Shown: in pieces, positions 29,703-39,165 of the stretch
Numbering within the stretch: position 1 is the stretch's first letter
How the letters are laid out: each line of letters opens with the position of its first letter
NCBI GenBank assembly: GCA_024682075.1
Contig: JAIKZQ010000044.1
Span: forward strand, 124,001 to 188,000
Length of the DNA stretch: 64,000 nucleotides
Direction: 5' to 3'
Source of the DNA: Lachnospiraceae bacterium
Lineage (GTDB): Bacteria; Bacillota; Clostridia; Lachnospirales; Lachnospiraceae
Notes under the pieces: model-generated
What the model was told of the DNA's origin: nothing
Seen by the model: only the letters and a program-made list of their open reading frames with translations
The model's database searches: none
Position numbers and translations under genes: made by a program

Positions 29703-31799
29703 TCATTCCTTTTTTCCAAAAGCAAGAAGCGAGTCCCTGCCGATTGCCGGACTATAGAGATAACCCTGATACAAAAGGCAGCCTATCTTCTCTAAGGCTT
29801 CCTTTTGTTCGTTTGTCTCAACAAATTCGGCAAGTACTTTGAAATCAAGCGATTTAGACAGATATACGATGGAATTGATGATCTCCTTTGTCCTGTCGTT
29901 TTTAAGTAATGACTTCACTAGATTACCGTCAAGCTTGACTATATCAAACTGATTGTGCTGAAGATACTGAAGCGAAGTATGCCCCATGCTGAAATCATCC
30001 AGCGCAAAGGTATATCCGAACATTCTTATCTTCCGGATCAGTTCTCCCGTTTCCTCGGTAGTCACAAGCTCTGTCTCTTCCGTTATCTCTATGCAGATAT
30101 TCCCTGAACGAAGCTTATAACGCTCTGCCAGTTCCTGAAGGAAAGGAACGAATCTCTTATCATAAAGTGTCGAGACCGTGACATTCACGCTCAGTTTAAA
30201 ATCGTCCCCGAAACATTTTCTGAAACTCTCTGAATCCCGGACAGATCTCTCGAATATATATGTATCCAGTTTATACAGATTCCCGCTTTCTTTGGCAAGT
30301 TTTACGGCAAGTGGCGGATATACTATGCCGTATCTCGAATGATTCCAGCGCAAAAGCGACTCAGCTCCGATACATCTTCCCGTATTATCAACCTGGGGCT
30401 GATATTTGATGATCAGCGGATTCTGCACGTTTTCAAGTTCATTCGAAGATGAGGACTTAGCGATCGAAGCTTCCAGATCCGAAACAAGCATCTTGGCAAG
30501 CCGTCCCGTGTTGCCCTCACACTCTGTCAGCACGACCTCCTCAGTCGTCTCCTCACACTTCTTGAGGATTGCAACAAGATCATCCATTGCGGAAGTCAGT
30601 TCATCAGATGACCTCTTCTCATACATGATCACAAAAGGCGAATAACAGGCTGTCGAAATGACAATGTTGATCAGCTGGACGATCACTCCCCTTGCAGAAC
30701 CCGTGGCAAGATATCCGCTCAGCAGTGCGGGAGTGGTCCATGCAACACTATGCGTGACAGGCGGAACAAATCCTATCTTCGTCAAGACATATGCATTAGT
30801 AAAACATAATACCGGAGCGACAATGAAGGGGAATGCCATCATCGGGTTATATATAATGGGGAATCCGAACATAAGCAGTTCCGATATATTGAAGACACAG
30901 GGAAGAAAAGCAAGTCGTGAAAGTTTTCTGGTTGAGCTTCTTTTTCCGAAGAACAGCATAGCAAGCAGCAGACCTATCAGGCATCCTGTTCCGCCCATGA
31001 TCACAAAGGTATCGATGAAACTCTTGGAAATGATCTCTCCCGGAATGATCTCGACGAACATATCCTCCGCCACCTGGTTGAGAACATTATTTCCGTGTAT
31101 TCCGAACCACCACATGGTGCTGATCATCAGAACGAAAAGCAGACCGCTGGGATATGAACGATGCATGCTCATGAAGATAGAATCCATGATTTTCATGAAC
31201 AGATGCTGAACGCTCGGTACACCAAAGCATAACGTTATAAGATGATTGATAACAGTAAAGCATAATGTCACGCTCAAAAAGGGAAGAATGACATGAAGGG
31301 CGGCATTAAACTCCGAATCCGCTCCATCCAGAAAGATCTTTTTCCTTGTCTTGAAAAGATCTTCGAATTTTTTAAACAGATACGACCCTATGATCCCCGA
31401 AAGCAAAGCGCTGAAGACGCCCTGCCCGCTGAGGAGCGTATAATCAAGGTTACTGGAAAAAAAGCCCACGAGAATGAAAAAACCTGTGATGCAGCTCATA
31501 AGGCTTCCGAATTTGAACACAAGCCTCTCGCCTTCTTCCATTTGAGCCATATAGCTGAGGTTGATAGCTATAGTGATATATATCGCAAGGATGCCTACAG
31601 TGGTCACTTGAATGATCAGCAGCAGATTACGCAGAGTTCCGCTCAGGAATGAATCCAGAAAATCCTGATACGCCTGAATCGGAAAGCTGTTCAGAAGAAC
31701 GGTCATGCTTCCTATGAAAAGGATCGGCATCACCATTGCGAGGCCATGCTTTATTGTTCTTGTGATCAAAGAAGTTTTCTTTAACAGCGAAGAATTCAT
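29703..31799 (-). CDS. PTS EIIC-like membrane domain fused to EAL phosphodiesterase domain
   Basis: EIIC-like WWFGIHGNNV, FGFPIIYNPMMAFPFIVAP; EAL-like AESLLRW, SVNVT, EITEET, LDDFSMG, KLDG, EFVET, QGYLYS. Confidence 0.9.
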   Translation of the reverse strand: MNSSLLKKTSLITRTIKHGLAMVMPILFIGSMTVLLNSFPIQAYQDFLDSFLSGTLRNLLLIIQVTTVGILAIYITIAINLSYMAQMEEGERLVFKFGSLMSCITGFFILVGFFSSNLDYTLLSGQGVFSALLSGIIGSYLFKKFEDLFKTRKKIFLDGADSEFNAALHVILPFLSVTLCFTVINHLITLCFGVPSVQHLFMKIMDSIFMSMHRSYPSGLLFVLMISTMWWFGIHGNNVLNQVAEDMFVEIIPGEIISKSFIDTFVIMGGTGCLIGLLLAMLFFGKRSSTRKLSRLAFLPCVFNISELLMFGFPIIYNPMMAFPFIVAPVLCFTNAYVLTKIGFVPPVTHSVAWTTPALLSGYLATGSARGVIVQLINIVISTACYSPFVIMYEKRSSDELTSAMDDLVAILKKCEETTEEVVLTECEGNTGRLAKMLVSDLEASIAKSSSSNELENVQNPLIIKYQPQVDNTGRCIGAESLLRWNHSRYGIVYPPLAVKLAKESGNLYKLDTYIFERSVRDSESFRKCFGDDFKLSVNVTVSTLYDKRFVPFLQELAERYKLRSGNICIEITEETELVTTEETGELIRKIRMFGYTFALDDFSMGHTSLQYLQHNQFDIVKLDGNLVKSLLKNDRTKEIINSIVYLSKSLDFKVLAEFVETNEQKEALEKIGCLLYQGYLYSPAIGRDSLLAFGKKE

Positions 31800-31815
31800 A
31801 TCCTCTTCCTTTTTA

Positions 31816-32586
31816 TCATCTCTGTTTCTCGAAGAAATCAGCCAGTTTGTTCAGCAAGGTATCCTTGTCTATTGTCTTAAGGAGATAATCAACAGGATTC
31901 AACCCGACAACGGATAATACACTGTCCTTATCTCCGTGTCCTGTCAGGAACATCACCGGAATGTTGCCGGTTTCCGCATCGTTTTTCAGCATTGACAGAA
32001 CCTGAGGTCCGTTTGCAATGGGCATCTCGTAATCGAGCAGCACAAGATCCGCCTTGTTCTTGGCAAGATAACTGATCGCCTGCACTCCGTTTGAAGCCAT
32101 TCCGACATGATATCTGTCCTTGATCCATTCATAGACGGTCCGCATGTATGTGATGTCATCATCAACTATGAGAACGGTTTTCTTTTTCCTGTCACCCGTA
32201 TTCTCATCAAGATAGGTGCTTACTCTTCGGATAAGTTTGTCTATGTCCAGAGGTCTCTTAAACCACTCCGTGACAAACTGCTCGGAAACAGTCTTCACAA
32301 CTGTTTCATACTGAGGCTCATCGCCTATCAGGATCAATCCCATATCCTTATCCTGGATCGTGTCTTTAAGATAAACAAGTGTCTCCGGAACGGCCTCCAG
32401 CTCTTCGCTCATATACAGGATGATCAGTTCGGCATCATTTATATGAGAGCCAAGTTCCCTGACATCTGCATGAGAAAACTCAGCCTGCATTCCTGCCCCT
32501 TCAATTTTCGTTATGAGACTTTTGGCAAGAAAGCTTTCCGTCACGCTTACTATTACCACTTTCCCCAATTTGGTGCTGTTCTCCAT
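31816..32586 (-). CDS. response regulator: degenerate N-terminal receiver plus canonical C-terminal receiver
   Basis: C-terminal VLIVDDDITYMR...LVLLDYEMP...MFLTGHGD; N-terminal half receiver-like without clear phospho-Asp. Confidence 0.85.
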   Translation of the reverse strand: MENSTKLGKVVIVSVTESFLAKSLITKIEGAGMQAEFSHADVRELGSHINDAELIILYMSEELEAVPETLVYLKDTIQDKDMGLILIGDEPQYETVVKTVSEQFVTEWFKRPLDIDKLIRRVSTYLDENTGDRKKKTVLIVDDDITYMRTVYEWIKDRYHVGMASNGVQAISYLAKNKADLVLLDYEMPIANGPQVLSMLKNDAETGNIPVMFLTGHGDKDSVLSVVGLNPVDYLLKTIDKDTLLNKLADFFEKQR

Positions 32587-32598
32587 TTCGGTTCTCCT

Positions 32599-35493
32599 TT
32601 ATGCGTCTTTGCCGGCCATCTTTTCAGAGACTAATTGAATGATACCATCCCAGTCGAGTTCAGTCAGCATTCTTTCAATCTTTGATACATTATTCGCATC
32701 AGATCCGGACAGCTTATATCCCTTAAGATCGGCAAGCATCTCTTCCATAAGACCGTAATCCATGCTCTGTGCTATCTCATATATGGTCTGATATGCTTCC
32801 TTCATCGCTTCGCTTTCGATAACAGGAAGATCATCCGTTTCGGGATCGAGCTTTTTGAGTTTTTCGTCAAGAGCCCGGTACATCTCAAGAAGTGTTGCCG
32901 TCTTATCATGAACCGTCGTAACCTCCCCCGATTTACCGGCTTTTTCCAGTTCTTCGGCAAGTTTTGACAATTCTCCGGCTCCGATTATCCTTGCGGAACT
33001 CTTTAATGCGTGGACCTTTATCGAATACTTTTCAAGGTCCTCATTCGTAAATGATCTTTCAATCTCATCCGCCTTATCCGCGGCTGTCTGATGAAAGACG
33101 TTCAGCACAGACAGATATCCGCTCTCCGATCCGCAGTTTTTGATCCCGTCGCGAACATCCAGGTCTGAAACGTCCTTTATCCATCCGGGCAATGTGGAGT
33201 TATCTTTGTTATCGGTTCTCTCCGTATCTTCCGGAACCTTTATCTTGTCTGCGGGGATCAGATTATGGAGCAGTTTTTCAAGCCGTGTGCCGTCCACAGG
33301 CTTGGAAAGATAATCGGTAAAACCTGCTTTCAGATATTTTTCTCTTGCTCCGGATACCGCATTTGCCGTCAGAGCCACGGCCGGAACCCTGCTGCCACGA
33401 TCCGTATTTCTTATATGCTCAAGTGTTTCAATGCCGTCCATGTCAGGCATCATGTGATCTATGAATATGACATCATAATCGTTTCTCCCAACCAGCCGTA
33501 TTCCCTCTTCGCCCGACATTGCGGTATCTATCACTATTTGCGTCTTTTTCAGGAGACTCGTGATAACGGTAAGATTCATCTCCGTGTCATCGATCACAAG
33601 TATCCGCGCATCGGGAGCATGGAACAATTCACGGTATTCATATGAACTGCCGGAACTGACATCCTTTTCTCCGGAAAAATCTCCTATCACTTCTTCGGAG
33701 ACTGTTTCCTGCCTGATGGAAAACGAGAACACAGAACCTTTTCCATATTCACTCTGCACTGCTATGTCACTTCCCATAAGTCCGAGAAGCTGCCTGGTTA
33801 TGCTCATGCCGAGACCGGTTCCTTCTATGGCACGGTTTCTCTCTTCTTCTATGCGTTTATACGGAGAAAACAGATTCTCCATATCAGCTTCCTTCATGCC
33901 AATACCGGTATCACGCACCGTGATCTTCAGCATGATATGATCATCGTCTTCACGCTCATGGGACACTTCAAGCGCAACCTCACCTTTTTCGGTATATTTC
34001 ACCGCATTGGTCAGAAGGTTCATTGCGCATTGCCTTATACGGATCTCATCGCCCGTCAGATATCGGGGGATTTCAGGATCGACATTGACACACAGTTTCA
34101 GTCCTTTTTTATCGGCTCTTTCCCTGATCATATTGAGAAGATCATTTATCAGAAGTGACAGATCATACTGAACGGGGATTATCTCCATCTTGCCTTCTTC
34201 AACCTTGGACAGATCCAGTATGTCATTGATCAGGGATAATAATGTACGCCCCGCAGACTTGATGTCTGAAGCATACGCCCTGATGTTCTTTTCACCGGAC
34301 TCGCGGAGTATCATCTCATCCATGCCCAGCACTGCGTTGATGGGAGTCCTGATCTCATGAGACATGCTGGCAAGGAATCTGCTCTTGGCTTCATTCGCAC
34401 TGTCAGCAATGTCCTTCTGCTTTTGCAATTCTTTCATGTAATGGTAATGCTCAGTGTCATCTATAAGCGCATAGAGCTTTCCATACTTTTCTCCGCCGTA
34501 TATCAGTTCACTTTCCTCGGGAGTAAATATTCGGTCTTCAACTGTGATATTCTCTCCTTTTTCGGCAGCTTCGGAAATGACGGACACTATGTCATACGGC
34601 GTGTAGTTGCGGCTTATACCATGTTCTTTAATGTCATTCAGCTTTTGAGCAGCTGCCGGGTTGTCAGAAAAAAAGACACCGAATTCAGGATATATCTTTG
34701 TGACCGGCTCATTGAAATATTGAATACGCCCCTCATTATCAACGGCGATTATGCCTTCGGATATTCTGTCTATGACAAAGTCCTTGGCTATTTCCCTGGT
34801 TCCCAGAAGATCGAACCTGAATATTGCTATCAGCATCAGCACGGTTCCGGCAAGAGCACCGGGCATCGTCAGATCATAATACTTTGATATTCCGAGCACC
34901 CCCGCAACCTGCAGAGCAAAAAACAGACTCTGAACACCGAATGCCATGATCATCATCATGAATCTGCGTTTGGAAGTCTTATTTTTTTCTTTGCGATATG
35001 CCTTTATGACCCATGCCATTGCAAAAAAGATGAGGATGACATTAAGCCCCATGAGAAGATCGTGCATGTTCCCGTTTTCGTGATAGAACTTCGGAAAATC
35101 GGGATCCTGAACAAAACGGTATTCCCTGTAATAGAGATTGTTCTTGCCGATCGTCAGCACGGTTGCATATATACCCATATGCACCGCGACCAGGAGACAT
35201 GTGATCCACTTGGGGATTTTCACTCCGCACATTCTGGCGGAGAAAAGAAAGAATGCAAAGACGATCCATACCCTTCCGATATAGGAGATCTTAAGAGCCG
35301 TTAAATATGCTTCTTCGGAGCCTGACTGCATTTCAAGCAGATATCCCGCATTGCTGATAAAAGAAGAAATGCAGGTAAGGAACAGATACGAATGGATCGG
35401 ATTCTTCCATCGTACAAAAACGATCAGTATCTCAACAAACAGAACCACTACCGTAATGTATTGGATTACCAGCAAAATATCATGTATGTTCAT
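32599..35493 (-). CDS. hybrid histidine kinase (7TM-like sensor, HisKA, HATPase_c, REC, Hpt)
   Basis: SMSHEIRTPINAVLGMDE, GTGLGMSITRQLLGLMGS, VIFIDHMMPDMDG, HALKSSARIIGA. Confidence 0.95.
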   Translation of the reverse strand: MNIHDILLVIQYITVVVLFVEILIVFVRWKNPIHSYLFLTCISSFISNAGYLLEMQSGSEEAYLTALKISYIGRVWIVFAFFLFSARMCGVKIPKWITCLLVAVHMGIYATVLTIGKNNLYYREYRFVQDPDFPKFYHENGNMHDLLMGLNVILIFFAMAWVIKAYRKEKNKTSKRRFMMMIMAFGVQSLFFALQVAGVLGISKYYDLTMPGALAGTVLMLIAIFRFDLLGTREIAKDFVIDRISEGIIAVDNEGRIQYFNEPVTKIYPEFGVFFSDNPAAAQKLNDIKEHGISRNYTPYDIVSVISEAAEKGENITVEDRIFTPEESELIYGGEKYGKLYALIDDTEHYHYMKELQKQKDIADSANEAKSRFLASMSHEIRTPINAVLGMDEMILRESGEKNIRAYASDIKSAGRTLLSLINDILDLSKVEEGKMEIIPVQYDLSLLINDLLNMIRERADKKGLKLCVNVDPEIPRYLTGDEIRIRQCAMNLLTNAVKYTEKGEVALEVSHEREDDDHIMLKITVRDTGIGMKEADMENLFSPYKRIEEERNRAIEGTGLGMSITRQLLGLMGSDIAVQSEYGKGSVFSFSIRQETVSEEVIGDFSGEKDVSSGSSYEYRELFHAPDARILVIDDTEMNLTVITSLLKKTQIVIDTAMSGEEGIRLVGRNDYDVIFIDHMMPDMDGIETLEHIRNTDRGSRVPAVALTANAVSGAREKYLKAGFTDYLSKPVDGTRLEKLLHNLIPADKIKVPEDTERTDNKDNSTLPGWIKDVSDLDVRDGIKNCGSESGYLSVLNVFHQTAADKADEIERSFTNEDLEKYSIKVHALKSSARIIGAGELSKLAEELEKAGKSGEVTTVHDKTATLLEMYRALDEKLKKLDPETDDLPVIESEAMKEAYQTIYEIAQSMDYGLMEEMLADLKGYKLSGSDANNVSKIERMLTELDWDGIIQLVSEKMAGKDA

Positions 35494-35531
35494 CTTGCCG
35501 CCCTCAAAAAAAGAAAAGATCAAACAGGTTC

Positions 35532-36515
35532 TCACTTCTTCTCGGATTCGGACTTGAGTTCCTCGAGAGCTTCCTTATATTCATCGGAAGTCAGCGAAGG
35601 ATTGGATCTGATGATCGAATGGATATAGAACTTCTTAAGCGCATCCGCGGGATTGACCGAGGATGCGTATTCTTTTATAGATGCAGAGTATTTATCCTTC
35701 AGCGCAACGATCTCTTCTTTTACCTTATGTCCGCTGTCGGGGATTATCTTCTCACTCAGGTCAATGAGATTATCCTTGGCATATTCAAACCTGGATTTGA
35801 CGCTCTCTAAGGTCTTATCAAACTTCTCGCTCATTCCGTCATAAGTATTGCTGATCTTATCAAGCTTGCCGCTGATATCATCCTTGAACTCTTCATACTT
35901 TGAGCTCGCCTCCTCAGATGCAAGCGCTATGACAAAATCCAGGCGCTTTTGCATGAGCTTCATCTCGTGACGCGCATTCTCCATCCTGACCAGAATAGTC
36001 CTCAGATCCATTGCGGCCTTGAATGACAGTGTGAAGTCCACCACGGCAATGGTCATGACCACTATGTCCATGATCTTCATATTGGAGGGGCTGATCTTCT
36101 GCATCAGTGCATTAATAGGCTTCTGAAGAATGACATTTACCACGAAGGTAGCTGCACACCATCCAAGAGAAGCTCCGAGGCAGATATGTCCGTTCAGGTT
36201 GAATTTCTCCTTGGAATAATCCCAGTATCTTACCTTGAACAGATGCTCCATCAGATCTCCGGTGATATATTCCAGGACCGTGGCACAGATCATTCCCGAT
36301 ATGCAGGCCATCAGGATATGATCGGAAAAAGGCGCCGCGGCTATCAGCATCGTACAGACACCGAAGCCGTATATGGGAAGAAAAGGCCCCTTCATGAAGC
36401 CCCTGTTGACAAGCTTTCTTTCTCTTGTCGAGCAATATACGGTCTCCCATATAAATCCGATCACGGAATAGACACAGAATATGAAGACCCATTCTATAAA
36501 AGTGTATTTGACCAT
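35532..36515 (-). CDS. putative ABC transporter permease (CmpB-like) with C-terminal coiled coil
   Basis: FCVYSVIGFIWETVYCSTRERKLVNRGFMKGPFLPIYGFG. Confidence 0.85.
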   Translation of the reverse strand: MVKYTFIEWVFIFCVYSVIGFIWETVYCSTRERKLVNRGFMKGPFLPIYGFGVCTMLIAAAPFSDHILMACISGMICATVLEYITGDLMEHLFKVRYWDYSKEKFNLNGHICLGASLGWCAATFVVNVILQKPINALMQKISPSNMKIMDIVVMTIAVVDFTLSFKAAMDLRTILVRMENARHEMKLMQKRLDFVIALASEEASSKYEEFKDDISGKLDKISNTYDGMSEKFDKTLESVKSRFEYAKDNLIDLSEKIIPDSGHKVKEEIVALKDKYSASIKEYASSVNPADALKKFYIHSIIRSNPSLTSDEYKEALEELKSESEKK

Positions 36516-36532
36516 TTCAGACTCAATAATTC

Positions 36533-36555
36533 AAAAACCCCGGCATGAGCCGGGG
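36533..36555 (-). terminator. rho-independent terminator after the 36565-37518 gene
   Basis: CCCCGGC-TCAT-GCCGGGGTTTTTG on minus strand. Confidence 0.88.
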
Positions 36556-36564
36556 GATTGATGT

Positions 36565-37518
36565 TTAAGCATTAAATGACACGACTGCATCCTTGGGCTC
36601 ACGGGATTTCTCAATGGATATCGCATGAAGAACCGGACCTTCTCCGCCGTAATCGGGGAAGAACTCTTTGGTCACAGTTGCCGTGACCACAACCCAGTCC
36701 CTGTCCTTTACCGGTTCAAGTCCGGGGCCATACTGACAGGCATATCCGAGAAACGCCATATCCTGCGCACAGCAGGTCATAGCCATTCTGCCCGGTATGA
36801 AATATCCCTTGGGAAAATCGGGAGGGGTCATGCACATAGCCTGGAAGACCAGTCTCTTGCCGACATATCTCTCAAGATGATCCATGGCATCCAGATAAAA
36901 GATACCGTAACCGTTCGTATCGAGCACTATCTCTTCCTTGCTCAGATCGTAAGGAAGATCCTCTTCAAAGATCTCGTTGATCTCACCGTTTGCATCTTCA
37001 AAGACTACATCCGCGGTCTGATTGACTGCCTTGATATTTCTCCTGTATGCGGGAAGATCATTCCTTACATTGTCACATCTGTTGAAGATGATCATCTCGG
37101 AATTTCTGATCTGTTCCGCAAGAAGGGACTTCATGTTCGTGTAATAAACCGGGAATGTCGATGCATCGATCACGGTTATCTGCTGTGAAAGCTTCCATCC
37201 CGCCGGCATCTTGAAATCCTTGAAATTCCACATGCCGTTCCACTCGATGATGATGCGGTCCGGCTTATATGTCTTTTCTATGGCGGCAAGCCGGATGGGA
37301 TTCATCTGCTCCTCATCCTCGATCAGGATCAGGTCCGTATTTGATTTCTTCATCAGTTCGGCAGGATACTCTTCTTCACCCTCCTCACACAGGATCAGAA
37401 GTGTATTTCCCTTAATGCGGAAATAATCCTGCGAAAGCGTGAACTTGATGAATTCGGTCTTGCCGGCTTCAAGAAATCCGTTGATTATATAGACTGATTT
37501 TTGTTTTGTAGCAAACAT
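36565..37518 (-). CDS. CobW/COG0523-like GTPase fused to DUF1980-like C-terminal domain
   Basis: IINGFLEAGKTEFIKF P-loop-like; C-terminal RMAMTCCAQDMAFLGYACQY resembles YcgQ/DUF1980 CC motif. Confidence 0.75.
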   Translation of the reverse strand: MFATKQKSVYIINGFLEAGKTEFIKFTLSQDYFRIKGNTLLILCEEGEEEYPAELMKKSNTDLILIEDEEQMNPIRLAAIEKTYKPDRIIIEWNGMWNFKDFKMPAGWKLSQQITVIDASTFPVYYTNMKSLLAEQIRNSEMIIFNRCDNVRNDLPAYRRNIKAVNQTADVVFEDANGEINEIFEEDLPYDLSKEEIVLDTNGYGIFYLDAMDHLERYVGKRLVFQAMCMTPPDFPKGYFIPGRMAMTCCAQDMAFLGYACQYGPGLEPVKDRDWVVVTATVTKEFFPDYGGEGPVLHAISIEKSREPKDAVVSFNA

Positions 37519-37527
37519 ATGGGCTCC

Positions 37528-38577
37528 TTAAGCAAAAAGCTTAGCCAGTTCATCTTCCTTGAGTTCAGAACCTATGACGCAGATCTTGCCTGTAACCTGA
37601 GGCTTGCCGGTCCTGACATCGGACTCTTCGGGAACATAATCGTAATAGATCCAGGTTCCGTCTTCTGCGGGAACCATTCCCTTTGCTCTGAGGATGATGC
37701 CGTAATCACCTGAATCGAGAGCCTTGAGTATGGACTCGATCCTCTCCATGCTGAACTTGACAAAAGTCTCCATTCCCCAGCTGGTAAACACCTCATCGGC
37801 ATCATGGCCATGATGGTGATGATGGTGGCAGCACTCGTGATCATCATCGTCGTCATCGTCATCGTGGTGATGATGGTGGCAGCATTCGTGATCATCGTCG
37901 TCATCGTCGTGATGGTGGTGATGGTGCTCGGGCTGTGCCTTTGCCTTTTCCATCATCTCGGCAAGAAGAGAATCTATGCTGTCATTACCCTCGATGGCAT
38001 CAAGGACTGCCTTGGCATCCAGCTGATCGAGAGGCGTTGTTATGAGAGTAGCCTTGGGATTATGCTCTTTTACAATGGCAACCGCTTCGGCAATCTTCTC
38101 GGGAGAAGCAGTATCGGTACGGCTCAGGATAACGGTTCCCGCATACTCGATCTGATTTACGAAGAATTCACCGAAATTCTTGGAATACATCTTAGCCTTG
38201 GAAGCATCGACAACCGCAACGGCGGAATTGATCCTGACATCAAGATCCGCAGCAACACCTTCAACTGCCTTGAGCACATCAGAAAGTTTTCCAACACCTG
38301 AAGGCTCGATGAGAATGCGCTCGGGGGAATATGTCGTGATGACTTCCTTAAGCGATGTTCCGAAATCTCCTACAAGGCTGCAGCATATGCATCCGGAATT
38401 CATCTCCTTGATCTCAATGCCGGATTCCTGAAGAAATCCGCCGTCAATGCCGATCTCACCGAATTCGTTCTCAATGAGCACGGTCTTGGTCGCATCCACA
38501 GCATCCTTAAGCAGCTTTTTGATAAGTGTCGTCTTTCCTGCTCCGAGGAATCCGCTTACCACGTCAATTCTTGTCAT
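37528..38577 (-). CDS. CobW/COG0523 family metallochaperone GTPase with His/Asp/Cys-rich insert
   Basis: GFLGAGKTTLIKKLL, SGCICCSLVGDF, HHHHHHDDDDDDHECCHHHHHDDDDDDDDHECCHHHHHHGHD. Confidence 0.95.
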   Translation of the reverse strand: MTRIDVVSGFLGAGKTTLIKKLLKDAVDATKTVLIENEFGEIGIDGGFLQESGIEIKEMNSGCICCSLVGDFGTSLKEVITTYSPERILIEPSGVGKLSDVLKAVEGVAADLDVRINSAVAVVDASKAKMYSKNFGEFFVNQIEYAGTVILSRTDTASPEKIAEAVAIVKEHNPKATLITTPLDQLDAKAVLDAIEGNDSIDSLLAEMMEKAKAQPEHHHHHHDDDDDDHECCHHHHHDDDDDDDDHECCHHHHHHGHDADEVFTSWGMETFVKFSMERIESILKALDSGDYGIILRAKGMVPAEDGTWIYYDYVPEESDVRTGKPQVTGKICVIGSELKEDELAKLFA

Positions 38578-38648
38578 TTCACACCTCCAAATAATAACCC
38601 GCGATCATTTGTCTTCATCCATATGAATGATGCGGGAACTTCAGTAAC

Positions 38649-39022
38649 TTAAGCGAAACTGTAAGCCGGGTTCTGTCATGGCGCATCTGCCTTTCGGCAA
38701 AAACGCCGGGACGATCATCTATCTAGTACGTATGTTGCCATACGCATCAAGCGACCTACCTGAAAGATGGGCGGGCAGCCCTTAGCCTTTGCGTTTGGTC
38801 TTGCTCCGAATGGGGTTTACACGACTTCGCATGTTACCATGCGAATGGTGGTCTCTTACACCGCCTTTTCACCCTTACCCGCATGGCGGGCGGTTATTTT
38901 CTGTTGCACTTTCCCGGGAGTTTCCTCCGCCGGACGTTATCCGGCATCCTGCCCTGTGGAGCCCGGACTTTCCTCACGGATCACGCCTTGGCGGATCCCC
39001 GCGATCGTCTGTTTCGCTCAAA
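38649..39022 (-). ncRNA. rnpB: RNase P RNA (bacterial type A-like)
   Basis: Minus strand GAGGAAAGTCCGGGCTCCACAGGGCAGGAUGCC ... ACAGAACCCGGCTTAC; terminal P1 pairing GAGCGAAAC/GTTTCGCTT. Confidence 0.96.
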
Positions 39023-39165
39023 GTCCATTATACAACACCTGTCAAACATCCGTGTCATGTATTTTTTCCGCTAAAATGCCTGTAAATCGGCACTTTTCCG
39101 CTCAATTTAATGCGCATGACCGTGCAGCCATGCGCATTTTGATCACAGATTTAATACTTTTTTAA

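Noticed and set aside
37804-38301. Plus-strand ORF beginning MAMMVMMVAALVIIIVVIVIVVMMVAAFVIIVVIVV (looks like a TM protein)
   Set aside because: Antisense of the His/Asp-rich CobW insert; gtg/atc triplets mimic a hydrophobic stretch.
38767-39165. Plus-strand ORFs over 38767-39165
   Set aside because: They cover the antisense of RNase P RNA, which is strongly supported by its conserved segments.
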